The notes under the pieces were generated by a model. It made no database searches, had not been told where the DNA came from, and saw only the letters and a program-made list of their open reading frames with translations. Shown here piece by piece: positions 52,449 to 64,000 of a stretch of 64,000 nt of DNA; within the stretch, counting starts at the first letter, position 1; the number at the start of each line of letters is the position of its first letter. This stretch comes from Absidia repens (lineage: Eukaryota > Mucoromycota > Mucoromycetes > Mucorales > Cunninghamellaceae), in assembly GCA_002105175.1 (NCBI GenBank), contig MCGE01000013.1, positions 124,001 through 188,000 on the forward strand, written 5' to 3'. The translations under genes and the position numbers were made by a program.

Positions 52449-53485
52449 TTCAAATCCCGCCCACGTGAATATTTATTTACTCCCGTTTCATTTTTTCTTC
52501 TTCTTCTCCTTTTCCTTTTTATCTTCATCATTCAACTTCTATGGGATCATGGTGGACTTAGATTAGTATCGGACTAGGTTAGAAGCGTTTCCAGCTCAGG
52601 GATTACAAGATGCATGGGGAAACCCTTTCATTTTGGATCCAGGATTTAGAACCACCATTAGTTTGTTTTTTGAAGTCTTCATTAGCTTAGCTTAGTTGTT
52701 AGTTTGTATATAGTTTGAACATATATCCAAAAAAAAAGAAAAATATACCATTAGCCTCTTTCACGTCTTGTGCAGGATAAATTCCACTTTTACTACCATC
52801 GCCTCTTTTCATTAGTATTGACCGTTGCCATGCTTTAAATAAAAAAAGATGTCTCTCTATCCTTTCTCACGTCTTATAATGTATGTTAGCTCTCATTTAA
52901 CAATCGTGCGTTTAGATTAATGTTAACAATACTTTGAATCTTATGATAATCTTCCCCATTCTCCCTCCAATAGATCGTTGCATGGAATCTCTTACAACAG
53001 TGAATCACTTTCCTTTAGTTTTACTGTCTTTCAATATGCTTCAATAAAAACGTGTCCTTTTATTAGTTCGTCATTCTCTGATCCATACATAATACAGTAA
53101 ACAATGCTGTTATTGTATCTGTTTTGACAGTCTTCTATCAAGCAGTTTGCTTTCTAGTTCACTCACCCTTCCCTCTCTTTAAAGACCCAGAAACCAGTTC
53201 AGTGAAAAGTCTTAGCTCACTTGCTATTAATCAATACATGTAAATGAACATAGGTAGTCCCGTGCATGTAACCACCATTCTGGAGTATATTGCCCTGCTT
53301 TTTAACTTCTCTATGATTATTTAATCCACCACTCCTCATTGACATACACCTCGTATGAAAGGAGGCCGTATTCACGCTATACCCTTCATATTAACCAGCC
53401 TAGACAATGCCACCAGCATAACCCCGCTAGACTGGACATGTTGTATATATCTGACTCGCTTTTTATTTCATATGGTATACATAAT
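52449..53485 (+). repeat. dispersed non-coding repeat, copy E (full length)
   Basis: Starts TTCAAATCCCGCCCACGTGA then TATTTATTTACTCCCG and a pyrimidine tract. The small inverted repeat is largely lost (AACTTCTATGGGATC). The core is GACTTAGATTAGTATCGGACT, AAGATGCATGGGGAAACCC, TTTCATTTTGGATCCAGGATTT, AGAACCACCATTAG. Later blocks match C and D: TTTAGATTAATGTTAAC, TTTCAATATGCTTCAATAAAA and CTCTGATCC. The end, ACTGGACATGTTGTATATATC at about 53434-53454, matches copy C. No conserved ORF. Confidence 0.88.
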
Positions 53486-53873
53486 AAAAATAAAAATAAA
53501 ATGCGGGAGATGTGTCTAGTTTCATCAAAGCGTACCCAGAACTCTAAAACCCAGTAGATCATATATTTTTGGAAGTCTATGAATGTTATGAATATTGAAA
53601 ATGTCTTTAGGTTTTTGATGAGCGCGCACCATTCATGGAACCCTGGGCACCAACACCAGCACCGCCCAAGTACAAAAATGGTGGAAATGGTCTAATACAT
53701 TTCCCATCTATTTTCGAGACCCTCCCTCGCCCATTGAGGTCAAATTCCACTTAAAATGAGCTTTTAAATGGTATCCCATTATAGCTTTTGTGTGACAGAG
53801 TGTTTTAACACAAAGAAAAGCACAAACTATAACAGGAAACGACATTTTTAATTCAAAACAAGAAAAAAAAAAA

Positions 53874-53876
<3 letters not shown>

Positions 53877-53932
<56 letters not shown>
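53877..53932. repeat. (CA)n microsatellite
   Basis: About 28 uninterrupted CA units in the gene-free region downstream of the PIL1-like gene. Confidence 0.95.
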
Positions 53933-53933
<1 letters not shown>

Positions 53934-54168
53934 CATGCTATCCAAACCATGAAGAAAAATGCATGTATTACCATCATCTTCACCAAAATTCAAAATCACA
54001 AACATTTATCAAACAACAAGACCATTATATTGAAAATAGTGTGAAATTTTATTCAATGGATATAATTGAAGGGAGAGATATGATATGTGACTAATAAGAT
54101 AAAATAGATGGGCTGCATAAAATAACTAATATAACTAAACCAAAGGAATTCAGTCCAAATGAAGAGCA

Positions 54169-55977
<1,809 letters not shown>

Positions 55978-56866
55978 GTTGGTATGGTATATGTGAGTCC
56001 AGGGGAAGGGAAAATAAAGTAAAAAAGGAAAAAAAAAAAAAAAAGAAAAAAAGGGCGACCAAGGACAAAAATAGAGTTTTGTATCCCCGACCTTCGCAAC
56101 CTACACTGTGCAGTGCTGTAGTGAGTGTAGAGCCAAAAATCAATCAATGGTTATAGTTGAGCAACTTCATCAAAGTACAATTAAGCAAATGTCAATAAGA
56201 AACCTCAAACCTGATATTTTTTATTTCAAAAAAAAAGGAAAGAAGAGTATAATAATTATACAGTGCTGCCGGTACAATAATTCTAGGCTATACCGTAATA
56301 AATGTAATTAGTGTTCAATTTTAAATAAATAACGTGTTTGATGAGCAGACCTTGCACCCGTAAATACACTATAAAATAATGTATTGGATTTCACAGTATG
56401 TACAGCAACCGAATTGAAGCATCAAAGACATATGCCGATTTCTGTTCACCCTAAACAATGAACATGATTCCCCCCTCCCTTTCCCCTTCTTCTGGTGGCA
56501 AACTGTTAAATGTCCGCTATTTAGAAATCAGGTCCACCACGTTGTTTTTTGATGAGTTGCTTGATTTTCATAAAGGATAGGATGATCATCTTTATACCAG
56601 TTAATGAGATAAATTCTCCTTATTTATTACACTTTACGGTTTTCTAGTCCATTGGACTTCTTTTTTTTTTTTTTTTTTTTTTTTTTGCAAAAAACGTTTG
56701 TGCGACCTGAATTGCCTAGCTCAAATTTTTTTTTTCAGTTGATTTTTTTTTGTTTTCCATTTCCCTCTTTTACCACTCATCTCCCTTCTTCCTCTTCTTT
56801 ATTTTTCTTTTATTGTACTATTATAATCTACACCTCTTCATTTCCTTCTTTCTCCTCTTTTTCTTC
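55978..56866. other. intergenic region between divergent PIL1-like and kinesin genes
   Basis: Shared upstream region. It has A-rich stretches near the PIL1-like start (56028-56052) and a strong T/C-rich stretch before the kinesin start (56660-56866), typical of 5' UTR/promoter DNA in this genome. No gene seen. Confidence 0.6.
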
Positions 56867-59800
56867 ATGTCAGTGAAAGACTCTGAAAATAACACCTTGG
56901 CTGCTGTTCAAGTAGGTAAGTCTAGGTAGTTCATCATTCATTTCGGTTAGTGAAATATTCATCTTTTCTTTCTTCTTCTATTTTATCAGCTGTACGTATA
57001 CGGCCTCTTTCTGACAAAGACAGGACTCAGCCACGGTTCGCCCATGCCGCAAGCGACGATGTACTACAAGCTCATGAAAACAACACTGTAGTCATCTCAC
57101 CACCGCACAACAAAATATTCACGTTTGATCATGTTTTTGGACCTCAAACACAACAAGCCGAGATATTTGCAGCTTTGGGTGAAAAAAGTATACGGAAATT
57201 TGTAGAAGGTAAGTAAAGAAAACACTTAGCTTACAGTAAACACAGACTTGGTTCACTCACTCCTTTTTTTTTTTCATATAACCTATCTGCTACCCCCTAT
57301 TTATTATTTAGGATATAATGTCACTATGCTTGCATATGTAAGTTAGTCGCCATTCAAAACCAAGCCAGAGGATATTTTTTATGTATTTTATTTATGCATT
57401 TTCATATATTTTAGGGGCAAACGTCGTCAGGAAAAACTTACACTGTTGGAACAGCTCATCATACAGGTCAATTTCACCCTGAACAAGAAGGAATTGTGCC
57501 TCGCGCCATGGCTCTCTTATTTGATTTGTTACACCAAATCGATACACGACCCACGTCTCCGACTACCTCCTTATCAGCATCTTCTTCTATTGATGGTACA
57601 ACTTCATCAACAAAAGGTCGACTTCGTCCAGTATCGAGGATATCATACTCTTCTTTCAACAACAACACCTCATCTTCATCATCTTCAGCTTCCACCAACT
57701 CCAACAACAATACCAAATCAAAATACAAGTATACCGTCAAAGTATCATTTGTTGAAATTTACAATGAAGAGTTGATCGATCTACTGAATTTTGCCCCACC
57801 AAATGAACGACCGCCAGTCACTATTCGGGAAGACACCAAAGGACAAATTTATTGGACTGGAGTCAAAGAAATGATGGTCAATAATACAGATGATGTGCTG
57901 ATGTATGTTTGTTTTTTGTTTTGTTTCTTTTGTGGGCGGGGGGAAGGGTGTAATTCCAGCATTAATCAGAGTTTGCTTTTTTTTTTTTTTTAGGTATCTT
58001 CAACAGGGAACACAAAATCGTGCCACCGGTGCTACTGATATGAACGAACAATCTTCAAGGTCACATGCTATTTTCTCTGTGACACTTCGTCAAGAAAAAT
58101 GGACACCTACCGCTACCAACAATAACGGCAATTCTCATACACCCCGAACAGCAAGTCCTACTTCACCAAGATCAAAACCTCGACCGCTTAGCGCAATGAA
58201 TTTACGAATGAATGATGGTCTTTCTAACAACGATGATGCTGGCGAATGGATTATTACAACCTCCAAACTACATTTTGTGGATTTAGCTGGTAGTGAACGT
58301 GTAAGTGATACCAAAGGAAATATATATGATAAGTGCTAGGGGTTTACTAACACTTATATATATATCCGTAGTTAAAGCGCACGGCAGCAGAAGGGGATCG
58401 GCGGAAAGAAGGGATCAACATCAATGGTGGATTACTAGCATTGGGAAATGTGATTTCTGCTTTGGGTGATGCGTCTAAAAAGAGCACTCATATTCCATAC
58501 CGGGATTCCAAATTGACAAGGCTGCTTCAAGATTCCCTCGGGGGTAGCGCTATGACTCTTATGATTGCTTGTGTTAGTCCAATGGAATACAACATATCGG
58601 AAACTCTCAATACTTTACAATATGCAAATCGCGCTCGAAACATCAAAAACCGAATGGAAAAAAACGAAGTGGAAGAATGGCTTACAACTGATAATGTGGA
58701 TCTGCTGCGTTCAATCATTACCAAACTCAAAGCCGAACTTCGAAATCGATCAGCAACACAACAACAACAAAAAGGGGAAGGCCGGCTATCTGTGTCTCCA
58801 ATTCCACGACATATGTATGCTGATGGTGATCAATCATTACATGAACAACATGTGGCATTGGTGGCTGATTTGAAACGTCAATTGGAAGAATTATCATCAG
58901 AAACAGCTATCACGAGGGAACGAAATAGTGTTGTGGAATACGAATTGAAGCTGATGAAATCTATGGTGGACAACAACAGCGGCGACAACAAAGGCGGACA
59001 AACTGCGCCTGGAAAGCGTTATCTTGACTTTGAACAATACGTGGAACCTGTGATTAAAGAATATGAAACAAGCCTGTCGACGGTGGAATCTAAGCTCTCG
59101 ATGACACGCGCGGCACTGACTCACTCTGATATCCGTATTGATGAATTACAGGCTCTTACCCAAATGCAGGATGACATGCTCAGTGACCTCAATGTGAAGA
59201 TCAACAAATTCAAGGAAAAGGAACAACACAATCAAAAATACATTGAAGAATTGGAAGGGAAACTCCTACACTCCGTCAACGATGCAGAACAGGATGAAGA
59301 ATTACTCAACGAACTCAAAAACCGGATCATGAAATTCAAGGAACTCGATGATAGCACCGAACTTTATATTCTGGATCTGGAAAAGCAATTATCCACCAAT
59401 GAAGCCGACTACGCTAACAAAATTCAGCAACATCAGCAAACAATCTCGAAACAAAATGACCGTATCGAGCAACTAGAACATGATTTGCGGGACTTGCAAC
59501 TAGGTCAAACACAACAGACGAGCAACGACGATATGGGCAAACAAATGGAGATGATCAAGGAACGACAATCGCTACAACAACACATCGCCAAGCTTGAACA
59601 CGATTTGATGAACGTTACATCCCAGCTACAACAACAGCAGCAACAAAACGGTGTCGTCAATCCCTCTTTGGTAGAAAATGATAGCGCTTTAGAAGAACAC
59701 CATCGGCAGCAACGATTGGCGATATCATCACCGCCACCACCATCAACAATGGATCCCGACCATGAAAAGCGCAAAAGGATGTTCTCTGGTGGAAATCATC

Positions 59801-60813
59801 ATCGTCCGACTAACAGCAAAAGCACCCTTCTCCAATCCACCTTGGCGTCCTTGGATACTGTACAGTCAGATTATGTTGCCTTGAAGGAACGTTACAAACA
59901 TTGGACAGTGGCTAGTCAAGCTACTTTAGGCGAAGACGACCACCAGCCCCACGGCTTGGCACCAACCATGAGCACAGGATCATCATCATTATCATCGTTG
60001 GATAGTATTGGCACTGGTACTGGAACAGTTATATCTACCACCACCGCTACCACTACAACTACAGCAGCAGCAGCAGCCACAGTTTCGACGCCACTACCAT
60101 TAACAACAACAATATCATCAACATCAACCTCATCAACATCAACAGCAAAAGTCAGCAATAACGATCACGGTCAATGTACGATAGCAGACATTCAAACGAA
60201 ATGCGACAATGTGGTAAAGCAATATCAAAATCAACTTCAGCGAATCAGCGGCGCCATTCAACGCGTGACGAAATTAGAACGAACCACATCAGAGACTGTG
60301 TTGCCGATATCGCCTACGACCCCATCCCCTTCACCACCACCATCTTCTTCATCGACTGAGACCCATTCTGGTGAACGGGATGCACTTTTAGATCTGGAAC
60401 AGCAGCTCAAGGATCGCCAGCATGCCTTGCAGGAAGCATGTACACGGTTTGAAATGGAAATGAAAGAGGATCTCGCCACACTGCAACAACGCCAGCCACC
60501 ATCCACCAACAATGATCCATCATCGGCGACGGAGGACGACGGCGACAACGAACAGAAAACTCGCCATTGGATGGACCAAGCGATGCAACGCTTGTCGACT
60601 GCTTTACAAGATGTGGAATTACACCGATCGAAAACGTTTGTCCTCCAAACCAAGTTGCAAAAGCTCGAAGTCGCCGCGTTCCATGCGCAACAAAAACGGA
60701 AATCATCGGCGTCGGAGGATCAAGATGGAATCGAACAACTGATGAAGAAAATGGATGCTATCAAGATACAACTAGAATCACGGGATGTCAAATCGATCTC
60801 TGTCAAGGATTAA
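56867..60813 (+). CDS. kinesin motor protein, kinesin-4-like, with long coiled coil
   Basis: Microtubule motor. Start ATG at 56867; the first exon (56867-56915) joins in frame to [11 protein letters not shown] at 56990. Motor motifs: [13 protein letters not shown]-loop GQTSSGKT (split after LAY by an intron near 57341-57414), [33 protein letters not shown] (closest to kinesin-4/KIF4 and KIF21), switch [12 protein letters not shown], switch [28 protein letters not shown] and [18 protein letters not shown]. The neck follows [14 protein letters not shown]. Ser/Asn/Pro-rich insertions of about 60 residues (near 57560-57720) and about 45 residues (near 58105-58245) interrupt the motor domain in surface loops. 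The rest (to 60813) is coiled coil rich in Gln, Glu and Lys with Ser/Thr-rich gaps. A cargo domain was not recognised. Roughly 1,100-1,200 residues in all. Confidence 0.92.
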
Positions 60814-61699
60814 TGGACTGAAACATGCATAGGCGTCGGTCTGTGCTTCTCACAACCCTCTCCTTTTTTCGTTCTTCCTTGCACAGTGTTTTTTTTTTTG
60901 GTTTTTTTTTGTTTTGTTTTATTATTATTATTATCATTGTACTGTCTTTTTTATTACTATTCCATTCTTATTTTATACATATACACATTTTTATACATAT
61001 ATATATACAGCCTCTTTAGTTTTTGGTAGTTATCCATTGTTGTACTAGTCATGCCCCATGGATAAGCATCCCCCCACATCATCTCCATTTCAATTCCCCT
61101 TTTACATATTCACTTTTTTATTTAGTATAGTACAATGTAGTAATCCCCTTTCTTTTGTTTTATTCTCTACCCAGTTGATATCTTCCCTACACCTTCTTCG
61201 CACACACACACACACGCACACATACATACACAAACACATATTTACCAATAAAAGAATATATTTATTTTTCACAGGAAACAGATCTATATATAGCTTTTTC
61301 GGCTTACATGTATAAATGTTTTATTTATATGATAGGGGGATCTGAGGGGAAATGCAAAAAAGAAGGAACAGTAAGGGTGGTCCATTATGCACGTATGTCA
61401 TTTTGTAAATTTGACAAATTCACAGATTAATTCGCTATTCTGTACAAGAAATGATATCCTTGTTTCAGAAAAAAAAAATTGCCCGTGTCCCTTGTCAACT
61501 GCTCTTGCTCCACAAGCAAATAGCATTCTATGTAGTATCACCAACACTTGTTCAACAATGTCAAAATATGTATCATAGGATAAAAATTGTGAATTTCTCC
61601 CCCAAAAAGGAAAGGTCAGAGTTTTTATTATTATTTATTTATTCAAAGACACAAAAACTAATCATTGAGTATATATACACACTAAACCAAATAACTAAA
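60814..61699. other. intergenic region between convergent kinesin and QTRT2 genes
   Basis: Two 3' UTRs: CCAATAAAAG at about 61246 for the kinesin and TTTATTTATTTATTC at about 61629 (minus-strand AATAAA) for QTRT2. Small CA and AT microsatellites (61201-61216, 60997-61007). No gene seen. Confidence 0.6.
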
Positions 61700-62855
61700 C
61701 TACAATTCTAATGTCCATTTCTTCTTGCTAGCCACACCTAGAGAGTCCACCGTCTCACGTGCATCTTCTTTGCTATTCTCCAGTTCGTTCCCATGATTGT
61801 ATTGCTGCATGAAGATGTTCATATCTTGTTTAAAGGTGTCTTTTTCAATCGATTGGCGAATATCAGCCATAAACTGCCCCAGTTGGTAAATATTGTGCCT
61901 ACGCAAGAAAAAAAAAAAATCCAAAGAATCATACCTTGTGAGACTTTTTGTCCAGGACAGAGAGTAAACCACACAAAACAGAGACATCGATGTCATTGTT
62001 CCCCTTCTTTTTTTGGTTTTACCTCATCAATAAGATACTACCCAGCATTTCATGCGCCTTGAGTAAATGATGAATATAAGCTTTGGTATGAGGGGTAGTA
62101 CAGGTGTAGCATCCGCAGGAAACATCAAGAGGGTCAAAGGTTTGAGCAATATTGGTATTCCACAAGTCGATGACCTTGTCTATCTTGCCATCCACTAATT
62201 TTTTACTGCCAAACTTGAACGTGATCGCCCTACCATGCTCCGTCATTTTGTATGCATAACTATATATATATAAATGCTATTCAGTCTCTGCCAGTGCGTT
62301 TTCTTCCACGCTCTTTGTCTTTCTTACCTTCCGTCAAAGAGATCCACACCGTTGGCAACACCCAATAAAATATGTTCTATATTTAAACCAGAGACGGATC
62401 AAGTCAAAAATACTATTCCAGATAACACACACACACACACACAGTAGACCTCTCTCTCTCTCTCGAAAACCCTACTTACCAGGGGAATCCATTCCATAGG
62501 CTAATTTTGGTTTGTCAGAAGGAAGGGGCTCCAGTGACGCTTGTAATAAAGATGCCAAGTCCTCCTCTTGTTTTAATCCAAGGACGCTGACGATATAACC
62601 TAATTGCAACAAAAAAAAAAAAAAAAAAAAAAAGATGAGTCCGGGAGGGGGGATCTATATCCATCGTATTTTCGCTACAATACCATCGACACCCTCACGT
62701 TCCATAGTTTCGACGGCCGATCGTTTTCGTTCTTCGATACTAGTATGACCCATCACAGGCGCAAAAATAGGTGTATTGGTTTCCTATATTAGAGAGAGTG
62801 AGAGAGGTTTTTTTTTAAAAAAGGGACACAAGAACATAGAAAGACAGAGGAATTG

Positions 62856-62912
<57 letters not shown>

Positions 62913-63569
62913 TTACCTTTGCTTTTGGGAGACATTCATCAAGCCAACGTAAAGAGCGATCCACAGACCGCGCTATTCGTCTCGTTTTGGCATCCTTGTC
63001 ACAAACGATATCCGCCATGGCCGCCACCAGATCGGGTTGGTATGATTCCAGTAGCTTTTTCCATAGTTCCAGGGTCATGGGTCGAAGTCCACTGTTGGTA
63101 TCTATCGAGAGGTGTTTGTCTGTGTTGAAGGACTTGAGAGGAATCTTTTGAGGATCGCGTGTGTCACAAAAAATGATCTGATTTTCCAAATTCACATACT
63201 TGTGGATGCCATCTTTGTATTTGAGTGAAGAAGGTTCCTTTTCCGCTAAACTGACATGTGTGTTGAACAGAAAAAAAAAAAGACATGAGAAATCTACAGA
63301 TACTAGCTCATCCCCCTCTCCCTTCGTACAATTTTTTTTTCTTACAAGTGTTCCAAAGACAGATGATATCCATCAATAGGCAGCTCCATCAAATTATCGC
63401 GTACTAAATGAGGAACAGCCCCTCGAACCGTGTATGTCAAGCAAGCCGGTGTTTGGATAGTTTGTTTCGTTTTCAACCACTGGAGAGTACCACTCCGAGG
63501 AGATAATTTTGCTGAAGCTATGAGGTCATTGGAGCAAGTAAAAGTCAAACCACTAACCAATCTTTGCAT
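61700..63569 (-). CDS. QTRT2: queuine tRNA-ribosyltransferase accessory subunit 2 (QTRT2)
   Basis: Non-catalytic partner of QTRT1; together they exchange guanine 34 for queuine in His, Asp, Asn and Tyr tRNAs. Start ATG at 63569, at the head of the conserved N-terminus. Exons give GTLQWLKTKQTIQTPACLTYTVRGAVPHLV, KDGIHKYVNLENQIIFCDTRDP, YQPDLVAAMADIVCD, RSLRWLDECL, ETNTPIFAPVMG, REGVDGYIVSVLGL, PKLAYGMDSPEHILLGVANGVDLFDG, and the zinc site CGCYTCTTPHTKAYIHHLLKAHEMLG (C-x-C-x2-C ... H). The C-terminus is helical (DIRQSIEKDTFKQDM). The zinc ligands are all present. Budding yeast lacks this pathway, so the gene implies that this fungus uses environmental queuine; the QTRT1 partner is not in the window. 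An intron carries an AT/TG microsatellite (62858-62911). Confidence 0.94.
62858..62911. repeat. (AT)n(GT)n microsatellite in a QTRT2 intron
   Basis: About 17 AT units followed by about 10 GT units, between two exons that join in frame. It lies near an exon edge, so length change could affect splicing. Confidence 0.85.
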
Positions 63570-63770
63570 CAATGATATTAAAAAATAAAACAAAAAGTAG
63601 GGAAAGAGAAAAAAAAAAATCAACCCGTCAATTTTTTTTTTATTTTATTTTGTTGTGTGGTTTAAAGGTCCGCAACGATACCATTGTAGAAAAAAAAAAA
63701 AAGAAAAGAAATACAAATCAGTTTTTATTATTACTATTTATTATTACTACGTTCCATCATCATTTAAAAA

Positions 63771-64000
63771 TCAAAATAGGGAATGGGCCATTTTTTTGGC
63801 TCTTCTTTTTCGTAAGGTGCCATTCGCTAATTTTTCCTGCCGTGTGACTCGACGTGATCTCAGTTCTGCATGTCGATTGCGATACGAATCCACCGCACGT
63901 TGAATAAGTCCTCGTTTACCAAAGAGTTGATCCCTATTTAACCAGCATAACTTCCATCCCAGTTCGTTACAACTTGTTTCATAGTTCCATCGATTTCCAT
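63771..64000 (-). CDS. hypothetical protein, C-terminal end only
   Basis: An open frame runs from the right window edge to a TGA at 63773-63771, about 75 codons. It reads WNYETSCNELGWKLCWLN, then RDQLFGKRGLIQRAV, DSYRNRHAELRSRRVTRQEK and ends RKRRAKKMAHSLF. The second half is strongly basic with an amphipathic helical pattern, as in ribosome- or nucleic acid-associated proteins, but I do not recognise the family. The upstream part is outside the window. A minus-strand polyadenylation-type TTTTTATTATT lies about 50 bp beyond the stop. Confidence 0.5.
   Translation of the reverse strand, partial: GNRWNYETSCNELGWKLCWLNRDQLFGKRGLIQRAVDSYRNRHAELRSRRVTRQEKLANGTLRKRRAKKMAHSLF

Larger units (their letters stand above)
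51235..54168. other. long gene-free region; holds repeat copy E
   Basis: Promoter of the aldehyde dehydrogenase at the left. A run of eight G interrupts purine-rich DNA at about 51653. AT-rich DNA follows, with a run of about 29 T at 52182-52209. Repeat copy E lies at 52449-53485 and a (CA)n microsatellite at 53877-53932. TTTTATTC at about 54046 is a minus-strand polyadenylation signal for the PIL1-like gene. No coding gene seen; ORF 53708-53986 is created by the CA repeat. Confidence 0.6.

Overview
The window is nuclear DNA from a filamentous fungus, most probably an early-diverging lineage such as Mucoromycota (Mucorales-like). The evidence is: protein genes with many short introns (about 50-120 bp, GT-AG with a few GC-AG); AT-rich intergenic DNA with many long A/T homopolymers; and a gene set combining fungal markers (PIL1-type eisosome protein, peroxisomal malate synthase, YCK-type casein kinase) with genes that ascomycete yeasts lack (WASP with a CRIB motif, QTRT2 of queuosine salvage, a GT49/LARGE-like glycosyltransferase). 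The phylum is an inference from gene content; no rRNA or tRNA gene was found to test it.

Layout. 1-577 (-): end-truncated unknown gene. 2512-6972 (-): large polyglutamine protein of unknown family whose 5' half contains a tandem array of about 146-bp units, each made of one 25-codon exon plus its intron. 9440-11469 (-): RCK/MAK-type protein kinase. 12368-13811 (-): inorganic pyrophosphatase. 15458-17790 (+): malate synthase. 18285-19868 (+): GT49 glycosyltransferase. 21213-26378 (+): ABCC transporter. 26705-27452 (+): ribosomal protein eS26. 30644-32345 (+): WASP. 36066-37683 (+): UNC93-like membrane protein. 39530-42636 (-): SEC18/NSF, head to head with 42801-46940 (+): MSH5. 47118-48765 (+): casein kinase I. 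49307-51234 (-): aldehyde dehydrogenase. 54169-55977 (-): PIL1-like eisosome protein. 56867-60813 (+): kinesin, kinesin-4-like. 61700-63569 (-): QTRT2. 63771-64000 (-): end-truncated unknown gene.

The genes are mostly unrelated housekeeping or cell-biology genes, with no operon-like cluster. Several touch membrane traffic and cortex (SEC18, WASP, PIL1, casein kinase I) and C2/aldehyde metabolism (malate synthase, aldehyde dehydrogenase), but a functional cluster is not claimed.

The largest unexplained structure is a dispersed non-coding repeat family of up to about 1.05 kb. Five diverged copies lie at about 7665-8556 (-), 28203-28570 (+, short), 32743-33810 (+), 38206-39205 (+) and 52449-53485 (+). 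They share a TCCCGCCCACGTG-like head, a polypyrimidine stretch, a small inverted repeat and a well conserved core, with no conserved ORF. They occupy all the longest gene-free stretches. Together with the exon-intron tandem array, this is what most deserves follow-up. Exon boundaries are read by eye from splice signals and frame, so the features give the coding span with introns included.
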